Below, one piece after another: positions 1-7,090 of a DNA stretch of 37,338 nucleotides. Numbering within the stretch: position 1 is the stretch's first letter; each line of letters begins with the position of its first letter. The notes under the pieces were generated by a model. It searched no databases. It worked only from the letters and a program-made list of their open reading frames with translations, and was not told the origin of the DNA. Position numbers and translations under genes: made by a program. The stretch is from Bacillota bacterium (lineage in GTDB: Bacteria > Bacillota > Clostridia > Oscillospirales > Oscillospiraceae): NCBI GenBank assembly GCA_021200975.1, contig JAJQFT010000109.1, positions 1-37,338 of the forward strand, given 5' to 3'.

Positions 1-1
1 T

Positions 2-397
2 CTAATGAACAAACTCTTTCCTTTTTTTCGGTCTCACATCATTGACAAATGGACATTTCTTTTCATCGGTCGTGAGCTTTGCATATCCTTTTGGGCTGTC
101 GTTTTCGCTGTGAAGATAGCCATGATGTGTATGCGGCCTTGTGTCGTCATGCTTGTGGTCTAAGTCTATCGTTTTGACCCGTTTATTGTTTTTGTCCATG
201 TAGATAATGGACTTCAGATCTTCCCCACCGACGGTCACATAGACCCGCCCGGAGGTCATCGTCTCCATTAGCGTTTCAGAATCTCGGCTATTCTTTTCCA
301 CAAACTTAATATTGCCTGATTGTAAAACCGTGTGATACTGGGAGCCGTAGGTGTTCCCATAATTGCTCACACCGCTTGCTGCTCCTCTGCCGCCCAT
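2..397 (-). CDS. Phage-type hypothetical protein (131 aa)
   Basis: I do not recognise a named family. The protein starts with a Gly/Ser/Ala-rich stretch (MGGRGAASGVSNYG) of the kind seen at the ends of phage head-morphogenesis or minor structural proteins. It then carries a charged body with a His-rich segment (DLDHKHDDTRPHTHHGY) and a basic C-terminus. No signal peptide or membrane segment is visible. It lies 14 bases downstream of the HNH gene on the same strand and probably shares its transcript. Base composition is AT-richer than the core genes to the right. The phage origin is inferred from the N-terminal style and from the neighbours (HNH, integrase stub). It ends right at the window edge with its own stop, so it appears complete. 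Confidence 0.55.
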   Translation of the reverse strand: MGGRGAASGVSNYGNTYGSQYHTVLQSGNIKFVEKNSRDSETLMETMTSGRVYVTVGGEDLKSIIYMDKNNKRVKTIDLDHKHDDTRPHTHHGYLHSENDSPKGYAKLTTDEKKCPFVNDVRPKKRKEFVH

Positions 398-411
398 GGC
401 CGCACCTCCTG

Positions 412-777
412 TTACTTATCGCATTGTATAAGCGCCCGAAGCGCATCCGCGCGAATGCTTCCGGCGTCTGCGGCCTTGTGGTGCGCCGTGCATAGCGTGA
501 TGATGTTGTCCAAGTCGTAGGCAAGCTCGGCATCCTCCCGAAGCGGCGTAATGTGGTGCGCCTCCAGCCCCTCGCTCTGGAGGATGCCCTGTGCGAAGCA
601 GACCCGACATAGAAAGTGGTCGCGCGCATAGGCGGCCTGCCGCGTCTGATCCCAGCGTCGGCAGGTGCGCAGCCGCGTGATTTCGGTCGGCTCTTTCTCG
701 CGCTTTGGCGCGGCGGCGCAGCGGTAATCCGAAGAATGCACCCTGCCGCAATATTTGCAGGATCGTAACCGCGGCAA
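412..777 (-). CDS. HNH endonuclease, phage-type
   Basis: A small HNH nuclease of the type found next to phage terminase genes, where it takes part in DNA packaging. The HNH core is in the C-terminal half: LEAHHITPL, then DLDNIITLCTAHHKAAD, giving the expected His-His, Asn and His residues. Two Cys pairs (CKYCG near the N-terminus and CRVC before the HNH core) suggest structural zinc binding. I choose the TTG at 777 because AGGGGGTG sits about six bases upstream of it; an in-frame GTG at 810 would make the protein 11 residues longer but has no good ribosome-binding site. The 121-residue length fits stand-alone phage HNH proteins. No terminase is visible here, so the gene may be a relic or have a partner outside the window. 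Confidence 0.82.
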   Translation of the reverse strand: MPRLRSCKYCGRVHSSDYRCAAAPKREKEPTEITRLRTCRRWDQTRQAAYARDHFLCRVCFAQGILQSEGLEAHHITPLREDAELAYDLDNIITLCTAHHKAADAGSIRADALRALIQCDK

Positions 778-821
778 ATCTTCACCCCCTAAAAATATTT
801 CTAAAATCACGGGAATTTCTC

Positions 822-849
822 TTGACTTTTACGCAAAAGTGTGTATAAT
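822..849 (+). promoter_or_regulatory. Promoter of hicAB
   Basis: TTGACT (822-827) and TATAAT (844-849) are separated by 16 bases. The start codon of hicA follows 23 bases after the -10 box with AAGGAGGG (859-866) between. The promoter lies in the divergent gap between the HNH gene and hicA, so hicAB is transcribed independently of the phage-type genes. Confidence 0.8.
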
Positions 850-872
850 ATATAGCGTAAGGAGGGCGTGAG

Positions 873-1070
873 ATGACAGCGAGAGATATGGCCATCAAAG
901 AGCTAAACGAAGCTGGGTATCAATTTGGGAGACATGGTGCAAATCATGACGTTTATTTCAATCCTGAGTTAAAATGTTCAATCACGATTAAACGTCACAA
1001 ATTCACAGAAAACACGCTTCGTTACATCCGAAAAGAAATCAAACAAAACCAGAGGGACAAGGGGCTATAA
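873..1070 (+). CDS. hicA: HicA family mRNA interferase toxin
   Basis: HicA toxins are small double-stranded-RNA-binding-fold proteins that cleave mRNA when not held by HicB. The 65-residue length is typical. The central block GRHGANHDVYFNPE matches the HicA core, with His25 in the place of the catalytic histidine, followed by the basic strand ITIKRHK. The start is fixed by AAGGAGGG seven bases upstream. hicB begins 32 bases downstream, the usual toxin-first order. Its own strong promoter lies immediately upstream; in the family HicB normally represses such a promoter. It sits within phage debris and is AT-richer than the core genome, suggesting it arrived with the element. Confidence 0.88.
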   Translation: MTARDMAIKELNEAGYQFGRHGANHDVYFNPELKCSITIKRHKFTENTLRYIRKEIKQNQRDKGL

Positions 1071-1102
1071 GCCCCTAATCCTCACAAAATAGGAGGTTCG
1101 CT

Positions 1103-1501
1103 ATGAAATATTTTTATTCGGCAGTCTTTACTCCAACCGAGGACGGCGCAGAATTGTACGCCCAGATTCCAGACCTCCCCGGTTGTATCACTACTGGCGA
1201 TGACCTGAACGATGCCATCGAACAAATCACAGATGCCGCCGCCTCTTGGTTGGTATTTGCAGAAGATGAGGGGCTGGAAATCCCTGCTGCCACCGCACAG
1301 AACGAGCTTGCCCATGATCCGCACAGCGTTTTTTCTATCATTCAAGTAGATACCATTGCTTACCGCGCTATGACCGATACAAGAGCCGTGCGGAAAAATG
1401 TTTCTCTTCCTGCATGGATGGCCGATCTGGCAGATAAGCGAGGCGTTAACTGCTCCCAAGTGCTGCAAGATGGACTTCGGGCACAGTTTAACGCTGGATA
1501 A
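1103..1501 (+). CDS. hicB: HicB family antitoxin
   Basis: HicB neutralises HicA by covering its active site and, through a C-terminal DNA-binding domain, represses the operon. The N-terminal half (about residues 1-60: YSAVFTPTEDGAELYAQIPDLPGC, split here as YSAVFTPTEDGAE and YAQIPDLPGC) is the partial RNase-H-like HicB fold. The C-terminus from about residue 95 (KNVSLPAWMADLADKRG followed by NCSQVLQDGLR) reads as a ribbon-helix-helix type DNA-binding segment. GGAGG at about 1092-1096 precedes the ATG. It is 132 residues, a normal two-domain length. A hairpin terminator lies 54 bases beyond the stop. The gene is intact, so the pair is probably functional. Confidence 0.88.
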   Translation: MKYFYSAVFTPTEDGAELYAQIPDLPGCITTGDDLNDAIEQITDAAASWLVFAEDEGLEIPAATAQNELAHDPHSVFSIIQVDTIAYRAMTDTRAVRKNVSLPAWMADLADKRGVNCSQVLQDGLRAQFNAG

Positions 1502-1554
1502 TGCCCTCCGGCTAATAATCCATTGGGATAACCCCGCGACTGACTCTTTTTACG

Positions 1555-1584
1555 AAACCCCACCAGCTTGTGCCGGTGGGGTTT
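1555..1584 (+). terminator. Rho-independent terminator after hicB
   Basis: The arms AAACCCCACC (1555-1564) and GGTGGGGTTT (1575-1584) are perfectly complementary around a ten-base loop. The T tract after the stem is short. It closes the hicAB unit. Confidence 0.65.
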
Positions 1585-1648
1585 GCAAATTTCGTTTCTA
1601 CTAGTATACCACAGAATTCCGAAAAAAGCTTCCCATTTTTTCCCATCT

Positions 1649-1836
1649 TTTACGATTCCGTCAGGCCGTACAGGGCAATGGTAAAGTGCCGGAGCGCTTT
1701 GTCGCGCTTGCGGTAAACGGTGGATTGCTCGCAGGCCAAATCGCCGCAGAGCCTGTCCACGTTCCCCCCGCGAAGGGTGGATGTAAAAGCGGTCAAGAAC
1801 CAAGCGCTCCTCGCCTGTCAGCTTCTCCTTTTGCAA
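1649..1836 (-). pseudogene. Remnant of phage sigma-like transcriptional regulator (frameshifted, N-terminus missing)
   Basis: On the minus strand the text KLTGEERLVLDRFYIHPSRG continues, after one base is removed from a run of six G (plus-strand C run at about 1764-1769), as NVDRLCGDLACEQSTVYR and KRDKALRHFTIALYGLTES before a TAA at 1649-1651. This joined product resembles the C-terminal half of phage proteins related to sigma-70 region 4, which share the ending ALR-FT-ALYG. The N-terminal half is missing: beyond 1836 the sequence turns into an integrase fragment on the other strand. The frameshift and the truncation together mark it as a pseudogene, although the single-base shift alone could be a sequencing error in a homopolymer. 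The family match is from memory of such phage proteins, not a search. Confidence 0.6.
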
Positions 1837-1973
1837 CTACAGACAAACATTACACACATTTGGACGTAAATGACCTACTGCACGCCGCCGAAATGATTCG
1901 GACAGATTTGGCGGTTGCTAGCAAATTATCAGCAAACGAAGAGGACACAGCTTCAAATATTCCCGAAAAGTAG
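1833..1973 (+). pseudogene. C-terminal stub of a tyrosine recombinase (phage integrase)
   Basis: The reading frame ending with TAG at 1971-1973 contains TTDKHYTHLDVNDLLHAAE, which resembles the end of phage tyrosine integrases, where the nucleophilic Tyr lies in a HYTHL-like context about 40 residues before the C-terminus. The rest of the enzyme (Arg, His-x-x-Arg boxes) is absent; upstream the frame runs into the antisense of the sigma-like remnant. The stub ends 50 bases from the 3' end of tRNA-Lys, the classic place for an integrase gene next to its attachment site. It is therefore likely a relic of a prophage that inserted at this tRNA cluster. Confidence 0.6.
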
Positions 1974-1987
1974 GCAAAATAAAGGAA

Positions 1988-2017
1988 ATCCCCGGAAATC
2001 CTAGGATTTCCGGGGAT
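1988..2017 (-). terminator. Terminator of the tRNA operon (perfect palindrome)
   Basis: ATCCCCGGAAATCC (1988-2001) and its exact reverse complement (2004-2017) are separated by only two bases. On the minus strand the stem is followed by a T-rich stretch (TTCCTTTATTTT). It lies seven bases past the encoded CCA of tRNA-Lys, so it most likely ends the tRNA-Gln/tRNA-Lys transcript. Confidence 0.75.
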
Positions 2018-2023
2018 GCATGG

Positions 2024-2099
2024 TGGTGACCCGCTGGAGATTCGAACTCCAGACCCATTGCTTAAAAGGCAATTGCTCTGCCAACTGAGCTAGCGGGTC
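2024..2099 (-). tRNA. tRNA-Lys (UUU)
   Basis: Cloverleaf on the minus strand: acceptor GACCCGC pairs with GCGGGTC, the D-arm contains AGCTCAGTTGGCAGAGC, the anticodon loop is CTTTTAA (anticodon TTT) closed by ATTGC/GCAAT, the T-arm has GTTCGAATC, and the discriminator A is followed by an encoded CCA. It is downstream of tRNA-Gln in the same unit. Confidence 0.95.
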
Positions 2100-2102
2100 G
2101 GG

Positions 2103-2177
2103 TGGCTGGGATGGCCGGATTTGAACCGACGGATGCGGGAGTCAAAGTCCCGTGCCTTACCGCTTGGCGACATCCCA
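2103..2177 (-). tRNA. tRNA-Gln (UUG)
   Basis: Cloverleaf on the minus strand: acceptor TGGGATG pairs with CATCCCA, the anticodon loop CTTTGAC (anticodon TTG) is closed by CGGGA/TCCCG, the T-arm has GGTTCAAATCC, and the discriminator G is followed by an encoded CCA. Three bases separate it from tRNA-Lys; both share the promoter at 2212-2240. Confidence 0.95.
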
Positions 2178-2211
2178 GTGTCGAATGGCGCCCGTGGACG
2201 GACACGCAGAG

Positions 2212-2240
2212 ATTATAGCACATTCCTTCCTGTTTTGCAA
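2212..2240 (-). promoter_or_regulatory. Promoter of the tRNA-Gln/tRNA-Lys operon
   Basis: On the minus strand TTGCAA (2235-2240) and TATAAT (2212-2217) are 17 bases apart. The tRNA-Gln 5' end lies 34 bases downstream. Confidence 0.85.
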
Positions 2241-2333
2241 CAGAAATTTTTCCAAATGCGGCATTTTTTCAAGGATGCCGCGAAGGTTTCGCCGTAGCTC
2301 GCAGGCGATGGCTTCACCCTTTCCCCTGTCTTT

Positions 2334-2984
2334 TCACAGCTGCGGCAGCAGAGGAATCAGCTCATCCAAGCTGTGCAGCACCCGGTAGGCCTTCGCGCGG
2401 GTTGCCTCGTCCGGCCGGTTCAGATCCGGAACAAGAATCGTGCGGCAGCCGCTGGCCGCGCCCGCGAGCGTACCGTTGACCGAATCCTCCACCACGATGC
2501 TCTCGCGCGCGCCGCAGTCAGCAAGGCGCAGCGCGAGCAGGAAAATCTCGGGGTCTGGCTTCCCGGCGCTGACCATATCGCCTGTGACGGTCACATCGAA
2601 ATACTCCCACAGCTGCGCTTTCTCCATCTCGAGCTGCGCGATCTCCCGGTGTGTAGAGGTGGCGAGCGCAAGCTTCACGCCCATATCCTTCAGCGCGGCG
2701 AGCAGCTCGCGCGCGCCGCTTTTCAGCGGCACGGGATTGCGCTCGTAGAAGTCGCGGGTAATTTGGATGCGCCGTTTCCAGACCTGCTCGATGGGAAAAT
2801 CCGGCCCGAACGCAGCAAGAAAGGTTTCGCAAATATGCGCCGTGCTGCTGCCCAGCAGCGGCAGCATGAAATCGCCCGGTACGGTATAGCCGTATTCCCG
2901 CCCCGCCTGTACCCATGCCGGGACGGACAGCCTCTCCGTATCGAGCAGGGTGCCATCCATGTCAAAAATCGCGCAGCGTAGCAT
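2334..2984 (-). CDS. HAD-superfamily phosphatase, beta-phosphoglucomutase-like subfamily
   Basis: A cytoplasmic HAD hydrolase of 216 residues. All four HAD motifs can be seen: FDMDGTLLDTE (nucleophile Asp8, acid/base Asp10), LALATST, the conserved Lys in SAGKPDPEIF, and VVEDSVNG with metal-binding acidic residues. The cap between motifs 1 and 2 is helical and of the small alpha type found in beta-phosphoglucomutase, phosphoglycolate phosphatase and pseudouridine or sugar phosphatases, so the substrate cannot be named. The ATG at 2984 is chosen because AAGGAGGG lies eight bases upstream and the protein then begins, as usual in the family, just before the first motif. A consensus promoter lies upstream (3013-3041). 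It stands alone and is divergent from the next gene. Confidence 0.88.
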   Translation of the reverse strand: MLRCAIFDMDGTLLDTERLSVPAWVQAGREYGYTVPGDFMLPLLGSSTAHICETFLAAFGPDFPIEQVWKRRIQITRDFYERNPVPLKSGARELLAALKDMGVKLALATSTHREIAQLEMEKAQLWEYFDVTVTGDMVSAGKPDPEIFLLALRLADCGARESIVVEDSVNGTLAGAASGCRTILVPDLNRPDEATRAKAYRVLHSLDELIPLLPQL

Positions 2985-3012
2985 CGTTTTTGCCCTCCTT
3001 CGCGTTTTGCCC

Positions 3013-3041
3013 ATTATACCACCCCGGGATTGCCTTGACAA
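3013..3041 (-). promoter_or_regulatory. Promoter of the HAD phosphatase gene
   Basis: On the minus strand TTGTCA (3036-3041) and TATAAT (3013-3018) are 17 bases apart, 29 bases before the ATG. Confidence 0.8.
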
Positions 3042-3128
3042 GACAAATTTTCTCGCTTTTTCAGGAAAAAGGGCTTCCCTTTTGTCGAATTTTGCGATAC
3101 AATCAAGGAAATGGGAAGGAGAGGTTTC

Positions 3129-3905
3129 ATGTTTACGATTCAGCACTTCGTCTGGCTTGCCATTTCGGCCATTTTCATCGCCACTACCCTGTTCCTACTG
3201 CGCAGGTACCGCCCGGGGCTTACCAAATTTCTGAGCATCTGCTGCGTGGGCTGCATCATTTCCGAGGTGCTCAAGATTTCCAGCGTCATCGTGATGGTGC
3301 CCACGCTCGACGGCACAAACTACACCCCCTACATTCCCCTGACGGTGCTGCCGCTCCACCTTTGCTCCATCCAGATTATCCACATCTATATCTGCCGCTT
3401 CGCCAAGCCCGGCAGGCTGCGCGATACTCTGCTGGCCTTCATGTATTCCACCTGCATCGCCGGGGCCTTTTTCGCGCTGATGATCCCCACGCTGTTCATC
3501 GACGGCACGGTTCCGCTGAGCCAGGCCTTCGTGAGCCAGCACTGCTATGAATACTTCCTGTTCCACAGCCTGCTCATCACGCTGGGCGTGTATATTCCGA
3601 TGTCCGGCGAGGTCAAAATTCAGGGCAGACACTTTTTCTCCTCGCTGGCATTACTGGGGTTATACGCCTTCGTATCGCTGTATCTCAACTCGGTATTCTC
3701 CACGGCAGTATATGAGGATGGCGTGCTGGTAGCCGTGAAGACGACGAATTTCTTTTTCACCTACTCCAATCCCCTCGGCATCGTGCTGAGCGAAACTTGG
3801 CAGTGGGCGATCTACCTCGGCATCATCCTCATGCTCGCCATTGTCCTGCTGGGCGCGTTTTATCTTCCGTTCCGGCAGAAAAAAGGCGAGAAAATTGCTT
3901 GCTAA
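3129..3905 (+). CDS. YwaF-like integral membrane protein
   Basis: A 258-residue membrane protein with about six or seven hydrophobic segments (near residues 5-23, 33-50, 67-85, 100-122, 140-155, 168-187 and 220-245) and short basic loops. The pattern, including a LPLHLCSIQI motif in the third segment, resembles the YwaF/TIGR02206 family of unknown function. The ATG at 3129 is preceded by AAGGAGAG; an in-frame ATG at 3111 overlaps that site and is less likely. A TACAAT at 3098-3103 might be its -10 box, but the -35 is poor. It is divergent from the HAD gene and followed closely by the DivIVA-like gene. No function can be assigned beyond a membrane location. Confidence 0.7.
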   Translation: MFTIQHFVWLAISAIFIATTLFLLRRYRPGLTKFLSICCVGCIISEVLKISSVIVMVPTLDGTNYTPYIPLTVLPLHLCSIQIIHIYICRFAKPGRLRDTLLAFMYSTCIAGAFFALMIPTLFIDGTVPLSQAFVSQHCYEYFLFHSLLITLGVYIPMSGEVKIQGRHFFSSLALLGLYAFVSLYLNSVFSTAVYEDGVLVAVKTTNFFFTYSNPLGIVLSETWQWAIYLGIILMLAIVLLGAFYLPFRQKKGEKIAC

Positions 3906-3927
3906 AACCCGCCTAACGTGGTACAAT
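3899..3927 (+). promoter_or_regulatory. Promoter of the DivIVA-like gene
   Basis: TTGCTA (3899-3904) and TACAAT (3922-3927) are 17 bases apart; the -35 overlaps the stop of the preceding gene. Confidence 0.65.
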
Positions 3928-3970
3928 GGAGAAAATATTCGGGCATTCGCCTGCAAAAGGAGAGAATTCT

Positions 3971-4510
3971 ATGGCACAGGCAGCGCACTCGTTCCGTACC
4001 GCAATCGGCGGCTTCAACCGGCAGGACGTTGTGGAATATATCGAATTTCTGAATCAGAAGCACGCGACGCAGGTCAACCAGCTCCATAGCGAGGGGCAGG
4101 CAATGCAGGAGGAGCTCGCTTCCCTGCGCGCCGCGGCGGAGGAGGCGCAGGCGCTTCGCGCCCAGCTGGAGGAGGCCCGCGCGGAGATTGCCCGGCTTCA
4201 GGAGCAGGCGGAGGAAAACCGTCGAGAGGCCGAGAGCCGCAGCACGCAGCTGGAGTTGGAGGCCGGCCGCCGCGCCGAGGCGCTGGAGCGCGCCGCCCGG
4301 CAGCACGCCGACAGCATCTACCGGCAGGCCAGCGCCGCGCTGGGCGAGGCTGCGACGCAGGTGGACGAAGCCGCCGGATCAATCGACACGCTGGCGGCGC
4401 AGGTGAGCGAGGATCTCTGCGCGCTGCGCGCCGCGGTGGACGCGGGCAAGGATAGCCTGGGCAACGCCAAGGCTGCCCTGTACGCCATCCGCCCGGAGGA
4501 AACGGAATAA
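3971..4510 (+). CDS. DivIVA-like coiled-coil protein
   Basis: A 179-residue soluble protein. The first 30 residues (SFRTAIGGFNRQDVVEYIEF) match the N-terminal membrane-curvature-binding module of DivIVA/GpsB proteins, in which an F-x-x-A-x-x-G-F/Y-N-x-x-x-V-x-x-Y/F signature is usual. Residues about 45-135 form a long Ala/Glu/Arg-rich coiled coil, followed by a shorter helical tail. Such proteins mark negatively curved membrane at the septum and poles and organise cell-wall growth; the exact partner is not visible here. AAGGAGAGA lies six bases before the ATG; the in-frame ATG at 3926 upstream overlaps the promoter and is rejected. A strong terminator follows immediately. Confidence 0.72.
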   Translation: MAQAAHSFRTAIGGFNRQDVVEYIEFLNQKHATQVNQLHSEGQAMQEELASLRAAAEEAQALRAQLEEARAEIARLQEQAEENRREAESRSTQLELEAGRRAEALERAARQHADSIYRQASAALGEAATQVDEAAGSIDTLAAQVSEDLCALRAAVDAGKDSLGNAKAALYAIRPEETE

Positions 4511-4530
4511 AAGGGGCGTGAGCCCCTTTT
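4509..4530 (+). terminator. Terminator after the DivIVA-like gene
   Basis: AAAAGGGGC (4509-4517) pairs with GCCCCTTTT (4522-4530) around the loop GTGA. The stem overlaps the stop codon and ends in a T run. Confidence 0.8.
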
Positions 4531-4555
4531 CCTATACATCCTATACCCGGACGAT

Positions 4556-5517
4556 ATGAAGATAAATACCTATTTCCCACCCTACTATGCCGAATTCCGC
4601 TGCCTTGCCGCCGCCTGTCCCGCGTCGTGCTGCAAGGACTGGGAGGTGGAGGTGGACGAGGCTTCCGCCGCGCGCTATCGCGCCGAACCCGGCAAGCTTG
4701 GCGACACACTGCGCGCCGCCCTGCGGCGCGAGGATGGCAGCATCTGGATGACGCTGAAAAACGGCGAATGCCCTCTGCTGTGCGCCCCGACGGCCTGTGC
4801 CGCATTCAGGCCGAGCTTGGGGAGCAGGCGCTTTGCAAGACCTGTCGGGAATTCCCGCGCCTGACGCACGACTATGGCAGCTTTCTGGAATATGGCTTGG
4901 AGCTCTCCTGCCCCGAGGCTGCGCGGCGGATTCTGTGTTCCCCGGCAACGCTTCCCCCGGTGCATCCGCTCACCGGCGAGGAGGAATACGACAGCGCCGC
5001 GATGACGCTGCTGCTGCGTACGCGGCAGCAGGCGATTGCCCTGTTGGCAGGCGATGCGCCGCCAAAGGTTTCGGCCGGGAGTCTTCTCGAATACGGCGCG
5101 CGCGTGCAGCGCATGCTGGACGGCAGCGAGGAGGCTCCCGTTCCAGACGCCCAAGACGCGTATTTCGCCGAAATCACGGAATTTTTTGCAAATCTAGAGC
5201 CGCTAACCGACCGCTGGCAGCCGCTTCTGTGCCAAGCGCGGCTCTCGCCGCTACCGGGGGAAGCGCTGCCGCTGCTTCGCTACTTTGTGGGCCGGTACTG
5301 GCTGCAGGCAATCGCGGACGATGATTTGCTCAGCCGGATAAAGCTTTCCGTGGTCGCGGCCGTTTTGATTTCCGCCCTGCCAGGCGACTTCACGGCGAAC
5401 GCTGTGCTTTTTTCGCGGGAAATAGAAAACAGCGCCGAAAATATAGACCTCCTTCTCGATCTACTGGCCTATTCGCCGCGCTTTTCCTGCCGGGCGGTCG
5501 CGCGGCTTTTGCTCTGA
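4556..5517 (+). pseudogene. fliB: FliB-type lysine-N-methylase family gene, frameshifted
   Basis: The first 75 codons (MKINTYFPPYYAEFRCLA, then CPASCCKDWEVEVDE and NGECPLLCA) and a second frame from about 4783 onward (DGLCRIQAELGEQALCKTCREFPR split as DGLCRIQAELGEQ and CKTCREFPR) are consecutive parts of one FliB/YkgJ-type protein. This Cys-rich family was named for flagellin lysine methylation, but in Clostridia it is widespread without flagella genes. The frames are joined if one C is added to the CCCC run at about 4778-4781; the product would then have about 320 residues. As read, the first frame stops at 4862-4864. No strong ribosome-binding site precedes the ATG at 4556, which follows the terminator of the previous gene. 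Either the gene is inactivated or the deposited sequence has a one-base error. Confidence 0.75.
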
Positions 5518-5610
5518 GGCGGCTTCGTGCATTGCCGAAAGGCGCCGTACTTCTCCGAATTTTGTCCAAATTCCGGTAAAAAAACGCGGAAAGTTTGGTG
5601 GAATTGCGTC

Positions 5611-5639
5611 TTGTTTTCTGCGCGCAATGATGGTATGAT
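5611..5639 (+). promoter_or_regulatory. Promoter of the CPA2 antiporter gene
   Basis: TTGTTT (5611-5616) and TATGAT (5634-5639) are 17 bases apart, and the -10 box is extended by TGG directly before it. The gene starts 48 bases further on. Confidence 0.7.
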
Positions 5640-5687
5640 ACGCTAGCGAAAAAACAAAGAATCCATTTGTGCAAAAAGAGGAGTCGT

Positions 5688-6971
5688 ATGGAAACCACAT
5701 TGATATGTCTGGCCGTTGCCGTTATCGGCGGCCTGATGCTGTCGCGTTTGACCAAAAAATTGAATCTTCCCGCCGTGACCGCCTATCTCGTGGCCGGTTT
5801 GCTGCTTGGCCCCTACTGCATCGGCGCGCTCGGCGTGGCTGGTCTGGGCTTCAACAGCTTCGAGCAGCTCGAGGGGATGGATATCCTCACGGAGGTTGCC
5901 CTCGGCTTCATCGCCTTCACCATTGGCAACGAATTCCGCCTGTCGCAGCTCAAGGCCATCGGCTCTCGCGCGGCGATCGTGGGCGTTCTGCAGGCTGTGA
6001 TTACGACCGTGGTGGTCGATATTTTCCTGCTGGCGCTGCATCTCATCTTCCCGAGCATGATCTCCGTCGCCACCGCCATCACCCTCGGCGCCATTGCCTC
6101 AGCGACCGCGCCCGCCGCAACGCTGATGGTCGTGCGGCAATACAAGGCGGACGGCCCACTCACGAAGCTGCTGCTGCTCGTCGTTGCAATTGACGACGCG
6201 GTGGGTCTGCTGCTCTTCTCGCTCTCGTTTGGCATTGCGACCTCGCTGAGCGCGGGCGCTGTGAGCATTGTTTCGGTGCTGATCGAGCCGATTCTCGAGG
6301 TGCTTCTCTCGCTCGTGCTGGGCGCGCTGATGGGCTGGCTGCTCAACGTCGTGGAGCGCTTCTTCCATTCGCGCAGCAAGCGCATGAGCGTTTCGGTCGC
6401 CTTCGTTCTGCTCACCGTTGGGCTGTCTATGCTGGAATTTGACATTGGCGGGGTTCACATCGGCTTCTCGCTGCTGCTTGTGTGCATGATGACCGGCACG
6501 ATTTTCTGCAACATCTGCTCGACCTCTGAGGAGCTGATGGAGCGGATTGACGGCTGGACGGTGCCGGTGAACATTCTCTTCTTCGTCATCTCCGGCGCGG
6601 AGCTGGATTTGCAGGTGTTGGCAAGCCCCGTCACGCTCATCATCGGCATCGTATACATCATCGCGCGCTCGCTTGGCAAGTACTTCGGCGCCTACTCCAG
6701 CTGCCGGCTTACCAAATGCAGCGATTTGATTACGAAGCATCTGGGCATAACGCTGCTGCCGCAGGCTGGCGTCGCGCTCGGCATGGCCATCACGGCCGCC
6801 TCGCTGCCAGACGGCGCAATCGCGCGAAATGTCGTCCTGTTTGCCGTGCTTGTCTACGAGCTGGTTGGCCCGACGCTTACCAAGCGCAGCCTGATGGCAG
6901 CCGGAGAAATCGACCCGCAGGGCCGCACCTCCGCCCGGAAGGAAAATATGCCCAAGCTGGAAAACCCTTGA
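5688..6971 (+). CDS. Monovalent cation:proton antiporter, CPA2 family
   Basis: A polytopic membrane protein of 427 residues with about twelve to thirteen hydrophobic segments. The key transport signature is VAIDDAVGL at residues 167-173, the Asp-Asp (here Asp169-Asp170) pair found in electrogenic CPA2 exchangers such as NapA; ATAPAATLMV at 139-148 matches the unwound segment that crosses it. It would exchange Na+ or K+ for H+ across the cytoplasmic membrane. There is no C-terminal TrkA-N/RCK regulatory domain: the protein ends about 25 residues after the last helix. AGAGGAG at 5677-5683 fixes the ATG at 5688. It is a single-gene unit with its own promoter. The ion preference cannot be told from sequence. 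Confidence 0.88.
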   Translation: METTLICLAVAVIGGLMLSRLTKKLNLPAVTAYLVAGLLLGPYCIGALGVAGLGFNSFEQLEGMDILTEVALGFIAFTIGNEFRLSQLKAIGSRAAIVGVLQAVITTVVVDIFLLALHLIFPSMISVATAITLGAIASATAPAATLMVVRQYKADGPLTKLLLLVVAIDDAVGLLLFSLSFGIATSLSAGAVSIVSVLIEPILEVLLSLVLGALMGWLLNVVERFFHSRSKRMSVSVAFVLLTVGLSMLEFDIGGVHIGFSLLLVCMMTGTIFCNICSTSEELMERIDGWTVPVNILFFVISGAELDLQVLASPVTLIIGIVYIIARSLGKYFGAYSSCRLTKCSDLITKHLGITLLPQAGVALGMAITAASLPDGAIARNVVLFAVLVYELVGPTLTKRSLMAAGEIDPQGRTSARKENMPKLENP

Positions 6972-7030
6972 AACCATCGTCCGCGGCGGTCTGCTTTCGC
7001 AGGCCGCCGACTACTTTGCAAATTTTGCAG

Positions 7031-7059
7031 TTGCAAAATCGCGCCACACGCGCTATAAT
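7031..7059 (+). promoter_or_regulatory. Promoter of the small membrane protein gene
   Basis: TTGCAA (7031-7036) and TATAAT (7054-7059) are 17 bases apart, 31 bases before the start codon. Confidence 0.85.
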
Positions 7060-7090
7060 AGTGCCATCCGCTTCCCGAGGAGGGATGTTC

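Noticed and set aside
1686-1832. Full plus-strand frame starting at 1686 as an intact integrase-like gene
   Set aside because: Only the part after about 1833 has integrase-like sequence; the upstream part is the antisense of the sigma-like remnant.
3075-3103. Promoter of the YwaF-like gene
   Set aside because: TACAAT is acceptable as a -10 box, but the bases 17 upstream (TTCCCT) are a poor -35, so I did not list it as a feature.
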